From Methylobacterium platani (lineage in GTDB: Bacteria; Pseudomonadota; Alphaproteobacteria; Rhizobiales; Beijerinckiaceae), in the NCBI RefSeq assembly GCF_001653715.1, contig NZ_LWHQ01000027.1, positions 62,001 to 126,000 on the forward strand: 64,000 nt of DNA, written 5' to 3'. Position 1 is the first letter of the stretch. Each line of letters starts with the position of its first letter. The notes beneath the pieces were generated by a model. The model had not been told where the DNA came from, did no database searches, and was given only the letters and a program-made list of their open reading frames with translations. Shown here one piece after another: positions 51,973-60,068 of the stretch. Made by a program: the position numbers and the translations under genes.

Positions 51973-52016
51973 CGACAACAACACGACAAGAGAAACGCCG
52001 TACAAGGGGACGTTCG

Positions 52017-53228
52017 ATGGACTACGAAGCGCACTTCTCCGCCGCTCTCCAGGGCCTGCACCGCGAGGGCCGTTACCGGGTCTTCACCGACCTCGAGCGC
52101 CAGGCCGGCCGCTTCCCCTACGCCACCCAGCACGGCGCCCATGGCACCCGCGAGGTGACGGTGTGGTGCTCGAACGACTATCTCGGCATGGGCCAGCACC
52201 CGGCGGTGACGGGCGCGATGCACGCGGCGATCGACCGCTGCGGCGCCGGTGCGGGCGGCACCCGCAACATCTCGGGCACCAATCACTACCACGTGCTCCT
52301 GGAGCAGGAACTCGCCGACCTGCACGGCAAGGAGGCCGCGCTCCTCTTCACCTCCGGCTACGTCTCGAACTGGGCCGGGCTCGGGACCCTCGCCTCGAAG
52401 CTGCCGGGCTGCGTGGTCTTTTCCGACGAGGGCAACCACGCCTCGATGATCGAGGGCATCCGCTCGAGCCGCGCCGAGCGCCACATCTTCCGCCACAACG
52501 ACCCGGACGACCTCGACCGCAAGCTCCGCCTCGTCGATCCCAAGTTGCCGAAGCTCGTCGCCTTCGAATCGGTCTACTCGATGGACGGCGACATCGCGCC
52601 GATCGCCGAACTCTGCGACGTCGCCGAGGCGCACGGCGCGATGACCTATCTCGACGAGGTCCACGCGGTCGGCCTCTACGGCCCGCGCGGCGGCGGCATC
52701 GCCGAGCGCGAGGGTCTGATGCACCGCCTCACCGTGATCGAGGGCACGCTCGGCAAGGCCTTCGCGGTCTCCGGCGGCTACATCGCGGCCTCCGCCGCGC
52801 TCTGCGACTTCGTGCGCAGCTTCGCCTCGGGCTTCATCTTCACCACCTCGCTGCCCCCCGCCATCGCGGCGGGCGCGGCGGCGAGCATCCGTCACCTCAA
52901 GGCGAGCGGCGCGGAGCGCGAGCGGCATCAGGACCGCGTCGCGGCGGTGCGCCGGCGGCTCTCGGCCATCGGCATCCCGCTCCTCGACAATCCGAGCCAC
53001 ATCGTCCCGGTGATGGTCGGCGATCCGGTGCAGTGCAAGCAGATCAGCGACACCCTGCTCGACGAGTTCGGTATCTACGTCCAGCCGATCAACTACCCCA
53101 CCGTGCCCCGCGGCACCGAGCGCCTGCGGATCACGCCCTCGCCGCTGCACAGCGACGCCGACATCGACCACCTCGCTGCGGCGCTCGGGGCGATCTGGGG
53201 CCGGATCGGGCTGGCGCGGGCGGCGTGA
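52017..53228 (+). CDS. hemA: 5-aminolevulinate synthase
   Basis: The 403-residue PLP enzyme of the alpha-oxoamine synthase family has the N-terminus [55 protein letters not shown], the [16 protein letters not shown]sp region and the PLP lysine in [16 protein letters not shown] (about residue 249). It condenses glycine and succinyl-CoA, the first committed step of tetrapyrrole synthesis (C4 pathway). Its place at the end of the puh/acsF run couples ALA supply to pigment demand. Whether another copy exists elsewhere cannot be seen. A palindrome-rich gap follows. Confidence 0.96.
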   Translation: MDYEAHFSAALQGLHREGRYRVFTDLERQAGRFPYATQHGAHGTREVTVWCSNDYLGMGQHPAVTGAMHAAIDRCGAGAGGTRNISGTNHYHVLLEQELADLHGKEAALLFTSGYVSNWAGLGTLASKLPGCVVFSDEGNHASMIEGIRSSRAERHIFRHNDPDDLDRKLRLVDPKLPKLVAFESVYSMDGDIAPIAELCDVAEAHGAMTYLDEVHAVGLYGPRGGGIAEREGLMHRLTVIEGTLGKAFAVSGGYIAASAALCDFVRSFASGFIFTTSLPPAIAAGAAASIRHLKASGAERERHQDRVAAVRRRLSAIGIPLLDNPSHIVPVMVGDPVQCKQISDTLLDEFGIYVQPINYPTVPRGTERLRITPSPLHSDADIDHLAAALGAIWGRIGLARAA

Positions 53229-53253
53229 GAGGCGACGCCTGGACTCTCCCCCC

Positions 53254-53603
53254 GCGCAGGGCTGTCCGGGGACAGGAAGGGGCGCGGGTTTCCCCCTCTC
53301 CCCGACGGATCCCGGGCTTGCCCGGGATCCGCGAGTGACGGACGAAGTCGGGCTTGCCCGACTTCGTTGCGGGGAGAGGGCCGTGTCTCCGTTCAGGAGA
53401 CGCGGCAAGCGGAAGGCGAAGCCGCAGCGAGGGTGAGGGGGGGCTCGACGAGTGGGGCTCCTCCGGCACCACCCCCTCACCCTCGCGGCGAACCTGCGGT
53501 TCGCTGCTCCCCGAGCCCCTTCGGAGCTCTGGCCTCTCCCCGCCCGCGGGGAGAGGGGAAACCAGTGCCTCTCCTGTTCCCCGGACAGCCCTGCCCTCTG
53601 CGA
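53254..53603. repeat. Inverted-repeat element with CTTG-loop hairpins between hemA and bchI
   Basis: Imperfect outer arms (about 53254-53303 and 53545-53603; shared core GGGCTGTCCGGGG) are inverted. Inside are two perfect hairpins, GGATCCCGGG-CTTG-CCCGGGATCC (53307-53330) and ACGAAGTCGGG-CTTG-CCCGACTTCGT (53342-53367), and a palindrome near 53543-53554. The 664-base gap 53229-53892 holds no supported gene, only this element, a further palindrome near 53730-53752 and presumably the bchI promoter. Confidence 0.6.
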
Positions 53604-53892
53604 GGGAGGGTACCCCACGGAGGGGAGCGGGTAAGGGAAGACGCTTCCGGATAGGGCAGAACCGCTTTGAAAGGCGCGAACCGGATCGGCATTGCGCTGC
53701 CCCTCTCCCGGCCCCTGCTGACGCGGGGTCCATCCTCCCCCACAGAGGGGGAGGGTCTTGCGCGCGCGACCAGCCGGCTCTTCGCAGGAGTCGATGCAGT
53801 GCTGTCACCCGAATCAACCGTCAATTTCATTAGACAATTCCGTCTCCCCGTCCGATCCTGCCCCTCAACCGTCACCCGCGAGGACACGCACC

Positions 53893-55008
53893 GTGGCCCC
53901 CACCCACTCGGCCCTGTCCCGGCGGGCTCCCAAGCCGGGCTTCGCGAAGCCGACCGTCGTGGATCCTGCCACGCGCCCCGAAGCGACGCCCCGCCCGCCC
54001 TATCCGTTCACGGCCATCGTCGGGCAGGACGCGATGCGGCGCGCGCTGCTGGTCGCGGCGGTCGATCCCTCGGTCGGCGGGGTGCTGGTCTTCGGCGATC
54101 GCGGCACCGGCAAGTCCACCGCCGTGCGGGCGCTCGCCGCCCTGCTGCCGCCGATGCGGGCGGTGGCGGGCTGCGCCTATTCCTGCGATCCGGTCGAGGC
54201 CGGCGCCCTCTGCCCCGCCTGCGCCGCCCGCCGGGCGCAGGGGCTCACCGTGAAGACCGTGCCGGTTCCCGTGGTCGACCTGCCCCTCGGCGCCACCGAG
54301 GACCGGGTCGTCGGCGCGCTGGATATCGGCCGGGCGCTCGGCGCCGGCGAGAAGGCGTTCGAGCCCGGGCTGCTCGCCCGCGCCAATCGCGGCTTCCTCT
54401 ACATCGACGAGGTCAACCTGCTCGAGGACCACCTCGTCGACCTGCTCCTCGACGTGGCCGCCTCGGGCGTCAACACCGTCGAGCGCGAGGGTCTGAGCCT
54501 GCGCCACCCGGCGCGCTTCGTGCTCGTCGGCAGCGGCAACCCGGAGGAGGGCGAGCTGCGCCCGCAGCTCCTCGACCGGTTCGGCCTCGCGGTCCAGGTC
54601 TCCACCCCCACCGACCTCGCGAGCCGGGTGGCGATCGTGCGCCGGCGCGACGCCTACGAGCGCGACCCCGCGGGCTTTGCCGCCGACTGGGCCGACGAGG
54701 AGGCGCGGCTCGGCCGCCGGATCCTGGCGGCCCGGGCGCGCCTGTCCGAGGTCGCGGTGCCGGACGCGATCCTGGAGGCGGCGGCCGGTCTCTGCCTGGC
54801 GCTCGGCACCGACGGCCTGCGCGGCGAGCTGACCCTGATGCGCACCGCGCGCGCCGTCGCGAGCCTCGACGGCGCCGGGACCGTGACCCTCGACCACCTG
54901 CGCGCGGTCGCCCCGGGCTCCTTGAGCCACCGCCTGCGCCGCAATCCCCTCGACGAGGCCGGGTCCGAGGCGCGGATCGCCCGGGCGATCGCCGAGGTCC
55001 TCGGGTGA
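53893..55008 (+). CDS. bchI: Magnesium chelatase ATPase subunit I
   Basis: The AAA+ protein has Walker A GVLVFGDRGTGKSTAVRALA near residues 62-80, the family-specific CAYSCDPVEAGALCPACAAR insertion, Walker B GFLYIDEVNLLEDHLVDLLL near 167, and arginine-finger region LLDRFGLAVQV. Hexamers with BchD power Mg insertion by BchH. The GTG at 53893 gives 371 residues with an unconserved 35-residue N-terminus; an upstream in-frame start at 53758 would overlap repeat-derived DNA, and a later start is possible. The stop overlaps bchD by 4 bases. Confidence 0.94.
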   Translation: MAPTHSALSRRAPKPGFAKPTVVDPATRPEATPRPPYPFTAIVGQDAMRRALLVAAVDPSVGGVLVFGDRGTGKSTAVRALAALLPPMRAVAGCAYSCDPVEAGALCPACAARRAQGLTVKTVPVPVVDLPLGATEDRVVGALDIGRALGAGEKAFEPGLLARANRGFLYIDEVNLLEDHLVDLLLDVAASGVNTVEREGLSLRHPARFVLVGSGNPEEGELRPQLLDRFGLAVQVSTPTDLASRVAIVRRRDAYERDPAGFAADWADEEARLGRRILAARARLSEVAVPDAILEAAAGLCLALGTDGLRGELTLMRTARAVASLDGAGTVTLDHLRAVAPGSLSHRLRRNPLDEAGSEARIARAIAEVLG

Positions 55009-56732
55009 GCGCCGCGCCGGATCCCGTCTGGGTCCAGGCCGGCCTGGCGGCGGCGCTCGTCGCCCTCGATCCGGACGGCACCGGGATCGTCGTCCGCGCC
55101 CGGCCCGGTCCGGTGCGGGAGACCTGGCTCGCGCATCTGCGCGCCCTCCTGCCCGACGACGCGCCGGTCACCCGCCTGCCGGCCGCCATCGCCGACGACG
55201 CCCTCCTCGGTGGGCTCGACCTGCCGGCCACCCTGCGGACGGGGCGGCCGGTGGCGCAGGCCGGGCTTCTCGCCCGCAGCCATGGCGGCGTGATCGTGGT
55301 GCCGATGGCCGAGCGCTTGAGCCCCGGCACCGCGGCGCGGATCGCGCAAGCGATCGATACCGGTGCGATCGACCTCGCCCGCGACGGCCTCGCGGCCCGG
55401 CATCCGGCGCGGGTCGGCCTCGTGCTCCTCGACGAAGGCGAAGGCGAGGACGAGGCCCTGCCGGCCGGCCTCGCCGACCGCGCGGCGATCCACCTCGACC
55501 TCGACGCGGTTCCGCCCGGTGCCGCCGTGGCACCGCCGAGGCCCGACCTCGCCGCCGCCCGCGCCGCCTGCCCCGCCGTGCCGGACGACGTCGCCGAGAC
55601 GCTCTGCGCCGTCGCGGCCCGGCTCGGCATCGCCTCCCTGCGTGCGCCGCTCCTCGCCCTGCGGGTGGCGCGGCTGCACGCCTCCCTCGCCGGCCGGGAC
55701 GCGGTCGCCGATCCCGACCTCGCCGCGGCGGTCGCCCTGGTGCTCGCCCCCCGGGCGCAGTCCTGGCCGTCCGACGATGTCGATCCGCCGGCCGATCCGC
55801 CGGCCGATCCCGGCGTCGATTCCCCGTCGCCGGAGGGCGAGGAGGCCGGTCCGGCCGGCCGGGAGAGCGCGGACGACCGCATCCTCGCCGCCGCCGCGGC
55901 GTGCCTGCCGGCCGGCCTCCTCGCCCGACTGGCCGCCGGCGAGGGCCCGAAGACCCGGGCGCCCGGCGCAGGCCGCTTCGGGCCCGACGCATCGGCGCAA
56001 CGCGGCCGGCCGGTCGGGGCGCGGCCGGGCGATCCGCGCCGCGGGCGCCTCGCCCTGATCGAGACCCTGCGGGCCGCGGCCCCCTGGCAGCGCTTGCGCC
56101 GCGGAGCCGGCGAGGCCGGCTTGCGCATCGCCGCGGAAGACCTGCGCATCCGCCGCCTGGTGCGGCGGCGCGAGACCACGACGATCTTCGCCGTCGACGC
56201 CTCCGGCTCCGCGGCCCTGGAGCGCCTGGCCGAGGTCAAGGGGGCGGTCGAGCTGCTCCTCGCCGAGTGCTACGTGCGCCGCGACCGGGTCGCCCTCGTG
56301 GCCTTCCGCGGCGGCGGCGCCGACCTGCTGCTCGCCCCGACCCGCTCGCTGGTGCGGGCGAAGCGCGCGCTGGCCTCCCTGCCGGGCGGCGGCGGCACGC
56401 CGCTCGCGGCCGGCATCGAGGCGGCGGGACGGCTCGCCGCCGCCGAGCGCCGGGCCGGGCGCGGCCCGGTCGTGCTGCTCCTCACCGACGGGCGCGCCAA
56501 TATCGGCCGCTCCGGCGCGCCCGGCCGGGCGCAGGCCGCGGCGGACGCCCTCGCGGCGGCCAAGGCCCTGGCGGCGGAGGGCACCCGCGCCCTGGTGATC
56601 GACACCGCCGCCCGCCCGCAGGATGCGGCCCGGGCGCTGGCCGGCGCGATGGCGGCGCGCTACCTCGCCCTTCCGCAGGCCGACGCCGCGCGCCTGACCC
56701 GGGCGGTGCGCGAGGCCGCACCGGCAGGGTGA
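55005..56732 (+). CDS. bchD: Magnesium chelatase subunit D
   Basis: The 575-residue protein has a degenerate AAA+ half lacking a Walker A motif (residues 1-245), a Pro/Asp/Glu-rich linker (about 252-285, with a duplicated DPPA unit) and an Arg-rich segment. A C-terminal von Willebrand A domain shows the MIDAS motif IFAVDASGSAALERLAEVKG near residue 395 and LLLTDGRANIGRSG near 490. BchD scaffolds BchI and links it to BchH. The GTG start overlaps the bchI stop (GTGA). Confidence 0.94.
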   Translation: MSAAPDPVWVQAGLAAALVALDPDGTGIVVRARPGPVRETWLAHLRALLPDDAPVTRLPAAIADDALLGGLDLPATLRTGRPVAQAGLLARSHGGVIVVPMAERLSPGTAARIAQAIDTGAIDLARDGLAARHPARVGLVLLDEGEGEDEALPAGLADRAAIHLDLDAVPPGAAVAPPRPDLAAARAACPAVPDDVAETLCAVAARLGIASLRAPLLALRVARLHASLAGRDAVADPDLAAAVALVLAPRAQSWPSDDVDPPADPPADPGVDSPSPEGEEAGPAGRESADDRILAAAAACLPAGLLARLAAGEGPKTRAPGAGRFGPDASAQRGRPVGARPGDPRRGRLALIETLRAAAPWQRLRRGAGEAGLRIAAEDLRIRRLVRRRETTTIFAVDASGSAALERLAEVKGAVELLLAECYVRRDRVALVAFRGGGADLLLAPTRSLVRAKRALASLPGGGGTPLAAGIEAAGRLAAAERRAGRGPVVLLLTDGRANIGRSGAPGRAQAAADALAAAKALAAEGTRALVIDTAARPQDAARALAGAMAARYLALPQADAARLTRAVREAAPAG

Positions 56733-56735
56733 CCG

Positions 56736-57620
56736 ATGCCCGTCTCCGACGACAGACCCGCCTTCGCGCGGGAGGGCCGCGACTGGCCGAACCGCGAGGC
56801 GAGCCGCTTCGTCACCGCCGGCGGCCTGACCTGGCACGTGCAGGAGGCCGGGGAGGGACCCGTCCTGCTCCTCGTCCACGGCACGGGCGCCGCGACCCAT
56901 TCCTGGCGCAGGCTCATGCCGCTGCTGGCCCGCGACTTCCGGGTGATCGCCCCCGACCTGCCGGGCCACGGCTTCACCGACCCGCTGCCGACGCCGTCCC
57001 TGCCGCGGATGGCCCGGGCGCTCGCGGAGCTCCTGCGCGTCCTCGACGTGGCGCCGCAGGTCGCCGTCGGCCATTCCGCCGGGGCCGCGATCCTGGCCCG
57101 GCTCTGCCTCGATGGCGCCGTGTCGCCGCGCCTCCTCGTCGGGCTCAACGCGGCCCTGAAACCCTTTCCGGGCATGGCCGGGTTCATCTTCCCGGCGATG
57201 GCGCGGGCCCTGTTCCTCAACCCGGTCACGCCGCGGGTCTTCGCCTGGTCGGCCGACCGCGCGGCGGTCGAGCGGCTGATCGCCGGCACCGGCTCGACCC
57301 TCGACCGCACCGGCCTCGACCTCTACCGGCGCCTGTTCCAGACCCCCGGCCACGTGGCCGGCGCCCTCGGGATGATGGCGAACTGGGACCTCGTCGCCCT
57401 CGACCGCGACCTGCCCCGCCTCGCCCCCCCGACCCTGCTGATCGTCGGCGGGCAGGACCGCACCATCGCGCCCGACGTCTCCTTCGGCCTCGCCGACCGC
57501 CTCGGCGGACGGGCCAGGGTCGAGCTGCTGCGCGGCCTCGGGCACCTCGCCCACGAGGAGCGGCCGGAGCTGGTGGCGGAGCTGATCCGGGCCGGGGCGG
57601 AGCGGGAGCGGGTGGTCTGA
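56736..57620 (+). CDS. bchO: Alpha/beta hydrolase BchO, Mg-chelatase associated
   Basis: The 294-residue alpha/beta hydrolase has LLLVHGTGAATHSWRRLMPL (oxyanion region), VIAPDLPGHGFTDPL, nucleophile elbow VAVGHSAGAAILARLCLDG (Ser about 113), and His in GLGHLAHEERPELV. bchO typically follows bchID and is thought to assist an early Mg-porphyrin step; the exact reaction is unproven. It starts 3 bases after the bchD stop. The last gene before the toxin-antitoxin insertion. Confidence 0.9.
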   Translation: MPVSDDRPAFAREGRDWPNREASRFVTAGGLTWHVQEAGEGPVLLLVHGTGAATHSWRRLMPLLARDFRVIAPDLPGHGFTDPLPTPSLPRMARALAELLRVLDVAPQVAVGHSAGAAILARLCLDGAVSPRLLVGLNAALKPFPGMAGFIFPAMARALFLNPVTPRVFAWSADRAAVERLIAGTGSTLDRTGLDLYRRLFQTPGHVAGALGMMANWDLVALDRDLPRLAPPTLLIVGGQDRTIAPDVSFGLADRLGGRARVELLRGLGHLAHEERPELVAELIRAGAERERVV

Positions 57621-57710
57621 GCGCGAGGCAATGCCCGGAGCGTCCCGGCTCTCTCGGCCGTGGCGATCGTCTCGGACGACCGGTCGCGCCCTCGAACCAG
57701 CGGCTGGTGG

Positions 57711-57740
57711 TTGACGTGATTATAGTGATTTTACTATAAA
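57711..57740 (+). promoter_or_regulatory. Toxin-antitoxin promoter with embedded operator palindrome
   Basis: TTGACG (57711-57716) and TATAAA (57735-57740) form a -35/-10 pair with an 18-base spacer. Overlapping the -10 side is a perfect inverted repeat, TATAGT-N6-ACTATA (57721-57738), a likely binding site for the HTH antitoxin and hence autoregulation. The A+T richness contrasts with the surroundings. Confidence 0.65.
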
Positions 57741-57748
57741 GAGGCGTG

Positions 57749-58120
57749 ATGCCGCCGCTGCAGAGCCGCAAGCCGTGCTACTTTCTCGGCTCGTCCCGGA
57801 AGGATCTCCTGGATTTCCCGTCCGAGGTGCGCGCCGATATCGGTTACGCGCTCGATCTTGTCCAACGCGGGGACGAGCCCCTCTCGGCGAAGGCCTTGAA
57901 GGGATTCGGTGGCCGTGGCGTCCTGGAAATCGTCGAGAGCGACGATCATGGGACTTACCGGGCCGTTTACACGGTTCGCTTCGCCGAAGCGGTTTACGTG
58001 CTTCACTGTTTTCAGAAAAAATCGACGAAAGGTATCGCGACGCGGCAGCACGATATCGATTTGATCCGGGCGCGCCTGCGGGCGGCCGAAGCCGACTATG
58101 CCGAGCGTACAGGAGAGTAA
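57749..58120 (+). CDS. HigB-like type II toxin (phage-derived Gp49/RelE-superfamily)
   Basis: The 123-residue protein has the pattern of the HigB-type RelE/ParE superfamily: SSRKDLLDFPSEVRADIGYA, ALKGFGGRGVLEIVESD, GTYRAVYTVRFAEAVYVLHC and FQKKSTKGIATRQHDIDLIR, in which Lys and Arg residues act as RNase or ribosome-binding residues. Toxin first, antitoxin second (4-base gap) is the higBA order. ATG at 57749 follows AAAGAGG. Its place between bchO and crtI is unusual. Confidence 0.85.
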   Translation: MPPLQSRKPCYFLGSSRKDLLDFPSEVRADIGYALDLVQRGDEPLSAKALKGFGGRGVLEIVESDDHGTYRAVYTVRFAEAVYVLHCFQKKSTKGIATRQHDIDLIRARLRAAEADYAERTGE

Positions 58121-58124
58121 GGCC

Positions 58125-58466
58125 ATGAACGAGGCCGATCGTATCGAAGTCGTTCAAGGGAGCGACAATATCTTCGCTGATCTCGACCTTCCGAAGGCCG
58201 ACGAGATGTTGCTCAAGGCCAATCTGGCGGCCGAGCTGCGGCGTCTGATCGCCGAGCGCGCACTGACCCAGGCCCGCGCGGCGGCTCTCCTCGGCATGGC
58301 CCAACCGGATCTCTCCAAGCTGCTGCGGGGCAGCCTACGGGGATACTCGGTCGAGCGGCTGATGGGATTCCTGACGGCGTTCGACCAGGATGTCGAGGTG
58401 ACGGTTCGTCCCCATTCCGGGCCGGGACGAGGCGGGCGGATCACCTTCACCCCGGTCGACGCATAG
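58125..58466 (+). CDS. HigA-like XRE-family antitoxin
   Basis: The 113-residue protein has a helix-turn-helix: LAAELRRLIAERALTQARAA followed by LLGMAQPDLSKLLRGSLRGY, and the usual YSVERLMGFLTAFDQDVEV ending of HTH_37/XRE antitoxins paired with Gp49-like toxins. It would neutralise the toxin and repress the operon via the palindrome at 57721. ATG at 58125 follows AGGAGAG; an in-frame ATG at 58098 is less likely. Only 75 bases separate its stop from crtI. Confidence 0.87.
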   Translation: MNEADRIEVVQGSDNIFADLDLPKADEMLLKANLAAELRRLIAERALTQARAAALLGMAQPDLSKLLRGSLRGYSVERLMGFLTAFDQDVEVTVRPHSGPGRGGRITFTPVDA

Positions 58467-58504
58467 CGCTCGACCGGCACGGGCCGCACCCCCGCCTTTC
58501 CCGC

Positions 58505-58533
58505 TTGCCACCGGCCCCGACCGCGATGATAGT
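58505..58533 (+). promoter_or_regulatory. Candidate crtI promoter
   Basis: TTGCCA (58505-58510), a 17-base spacer and GATAGT (58528-58533) resemble a sigma-70 promoter. Transcription would start at about 58540, at or next to the crtI ATG (58542), leaving almost no leader. Confidence 0.45.
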
Positions 58534-58550
58534 GTCAACTTATGTTGACA
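58533..58550. promoter_or_regulatory. PpsR/CrtJ operator overlapping the crtI start codon
   Basis: TGTCAACTTATGTTGACA is a perfect TGT-N12-ACA palindrome, differing from the bchF/ppaA site in one base. It contains the crtI ATG (58542-58544). Confidence 0.85.
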
Positions 58551-60068
58551 CTCGACGACGCGCCGCCGCGGGTCACCGCCGCCCGGCGCCGGCCTCGCGC
58601 GGTGGTGATCGGCAGCGGCTTCGGCGGGCTCGCGGCGGCGGTCAGGCTCGGCGCGCGCGGCTACCGGGTCAGCGTGCTGGAGCGGCTTGACCAGCCCGGC
58701 GGGCGGGCGCGCGTCCACCGGCAGGACGGCTTCACCTTCGATGCCGGGCCCACCATCGTCACCGCGCCGTTCCTGTTCGAGGAGCTGTGGGCCCTGTGCG
58801 GGCGGCGCCTCGCCGACGACGTGACGCTGGTACCGATGCACCCGTTCTACCGCATCCGCTTCGACGACGGCGCCACCTTCGCGATGTGCGGCGAGGCGGC
58901 GGCGATGCGCACCGAGGTGGAGCGCCTGAGCCCCGGCGAGGCACCCGCCTACGACCGCTTCATGGCGCTCTCCGACGAGCTGTGCCGGGTGGGTTTCGAG
59001 CAGCTCGGCGCCGTGCCGTTCGGGCGGCTCGCCGACATGCTGCGCATCGCCCCCGATCTCCTGCGGATCGGCGGCCACCGCAGCGTCTACGGCCTCGTCT
59101 CGTCGGTGTTCCGCGACGAGCGCCTGCGCACCGCGTTCAGCTTCCACCCGCTCCTCATCGGCGGCTCGCCGTTCCGGGCGAGCGCGCTCTACTGCCTGAT
59201 CGCCGCCCTCGAGCGGCGCTGGGGCGTGCATTCGGCGCTCGGCGGCACCGGGGCCCTGGTGCGCGGGCTCGTCTCGCTGATCGAGGGCCAGGGCGGGGAG
59301 GTCCGCTGCGGCGCCGAGGTGGAGCGCATCCTGGTGCGGGACGGGACCGCGAGAGGCGTGGCGCTCGCCGACGGTACCGAGATCGCCGCCGACGTGGTGG
59401 TGTCGAACGCCGATTCGGCCGTGACGGCGCTCCGGCTGCTGCCGCCGGAGGCGCGGGGCCGGCGCGAGCGGCGGCTCGCCAAGGCGCAGTCCTCGATGGG
59501 CCTGTTCGTCTGGTATTTCGGTACGCGGCGCCGCTATCCGGACCTTGCCCACCACACGATCCTGCTGGGTCCCCGCTACCGCGGCCTCCTCGACGACATC
59601 TTCGGCGCCAAGGTGCTGGCCGAGGACATGAGCCTCTACCTCCACCGCCCGACCGCGACCGATCCGAGCGTGGCGCCGCCGGGCCACGACGCCTTCTACG
59701 TGCTCGCCCCGGTGCCGAACCTCGCCGGAGGGCAGGACTGGGCGGCGCTGGCCGAGCCGTATCGCCGGCGCATCGCGGCGCGCCTGGAGGCGACCGTGCT
59801 GCCGGGCCTGTCCGACGCGCTCGTCACCTCGCGGGTGACGACGCCTCGCGATTTCGCCGACGATTTCCTGGCCTTCCGCGGCTCGGGCTTCGGCCTCGAG
59901 CCGATCCTGACCCAGAGTGCGTATTTCCGCCCGCACAACCGCAGCGGCGCGGTGCGCCACCTCTACCTCGTCGGCGCCGGCACCCATCCGGGGGCCGGGC
60001 TGCCGGGCGTGCTCTCCTCCTCGAAGATCCTCGATCGCGTGGTGCCGGATGCTGCCGTCTTCGCCTGA
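58542..60068 (+). CDS. crtI: Phytoene desaturase
   Basis: The 508-residue flavoprotein has the dinucleotide-binding motif VVIGSGFGGLAAAVRLGARG near residues 20-39, RVHRQDGFTFDAGPTIVTAP, YLHRPTATDPSVAPPGHD and the C-terminal LYLVGAGTHPGAGLPGVLSS. It desaturates phytoene towards neurosporene or lycopene. The ATG at 58542 lies inside the PpsR palindrome and no ribosome site precedes it. The first clearly conserved residues are about 18 codons in, so a GTG further in (for example about 58602) cannot be excluded, but the ATG keeps the usual N-terminal length. Overlaps crtB by 20 bases. Confidence 0.93.
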   Translation: MLTLDDAPPRVTAARRRPRAVVIGSGFGGLAAAVRLGARGYRVSVLERLDQPGGRARVHRQDGFTFDAGPTIVTAPFLFEELWALCGRRLADDVTLVPMHPFYRIRFDDGATFAMCGEAAAMRTEVERLSPGEAPAYDRFMALSDELCRVGFEQLGAVPFGRLADMLRIAPDLLRIGGHRSVYGLVSSVFRDERLRTAFSFHPLLIGGSPFRASALYCLIAALERRWGVHSALGGTGALVRGLVSLIEGQGGEVRCGAEVERILVRDGTARGVALADGTEIAADVVVSNADSAVTALRLLPPEARGRRERRLAKAQSSMGLFVWYFGTRRRYPDLAHHTILLGPRYRGLLDDIFGAKVLAEDMSLYLHRPTATDPSVAPPGHDAFYVLAPVPNLAGGQDWAALAEPYRRRIAARLEATVLPGLSDALVTSRVTTPRDFADDFLAFRGSGFGLEPILTQSAYFRPHNRSGAVRHLYLVGAGTHPGAGLPGVLSSSKILDRVVPDAAVFA

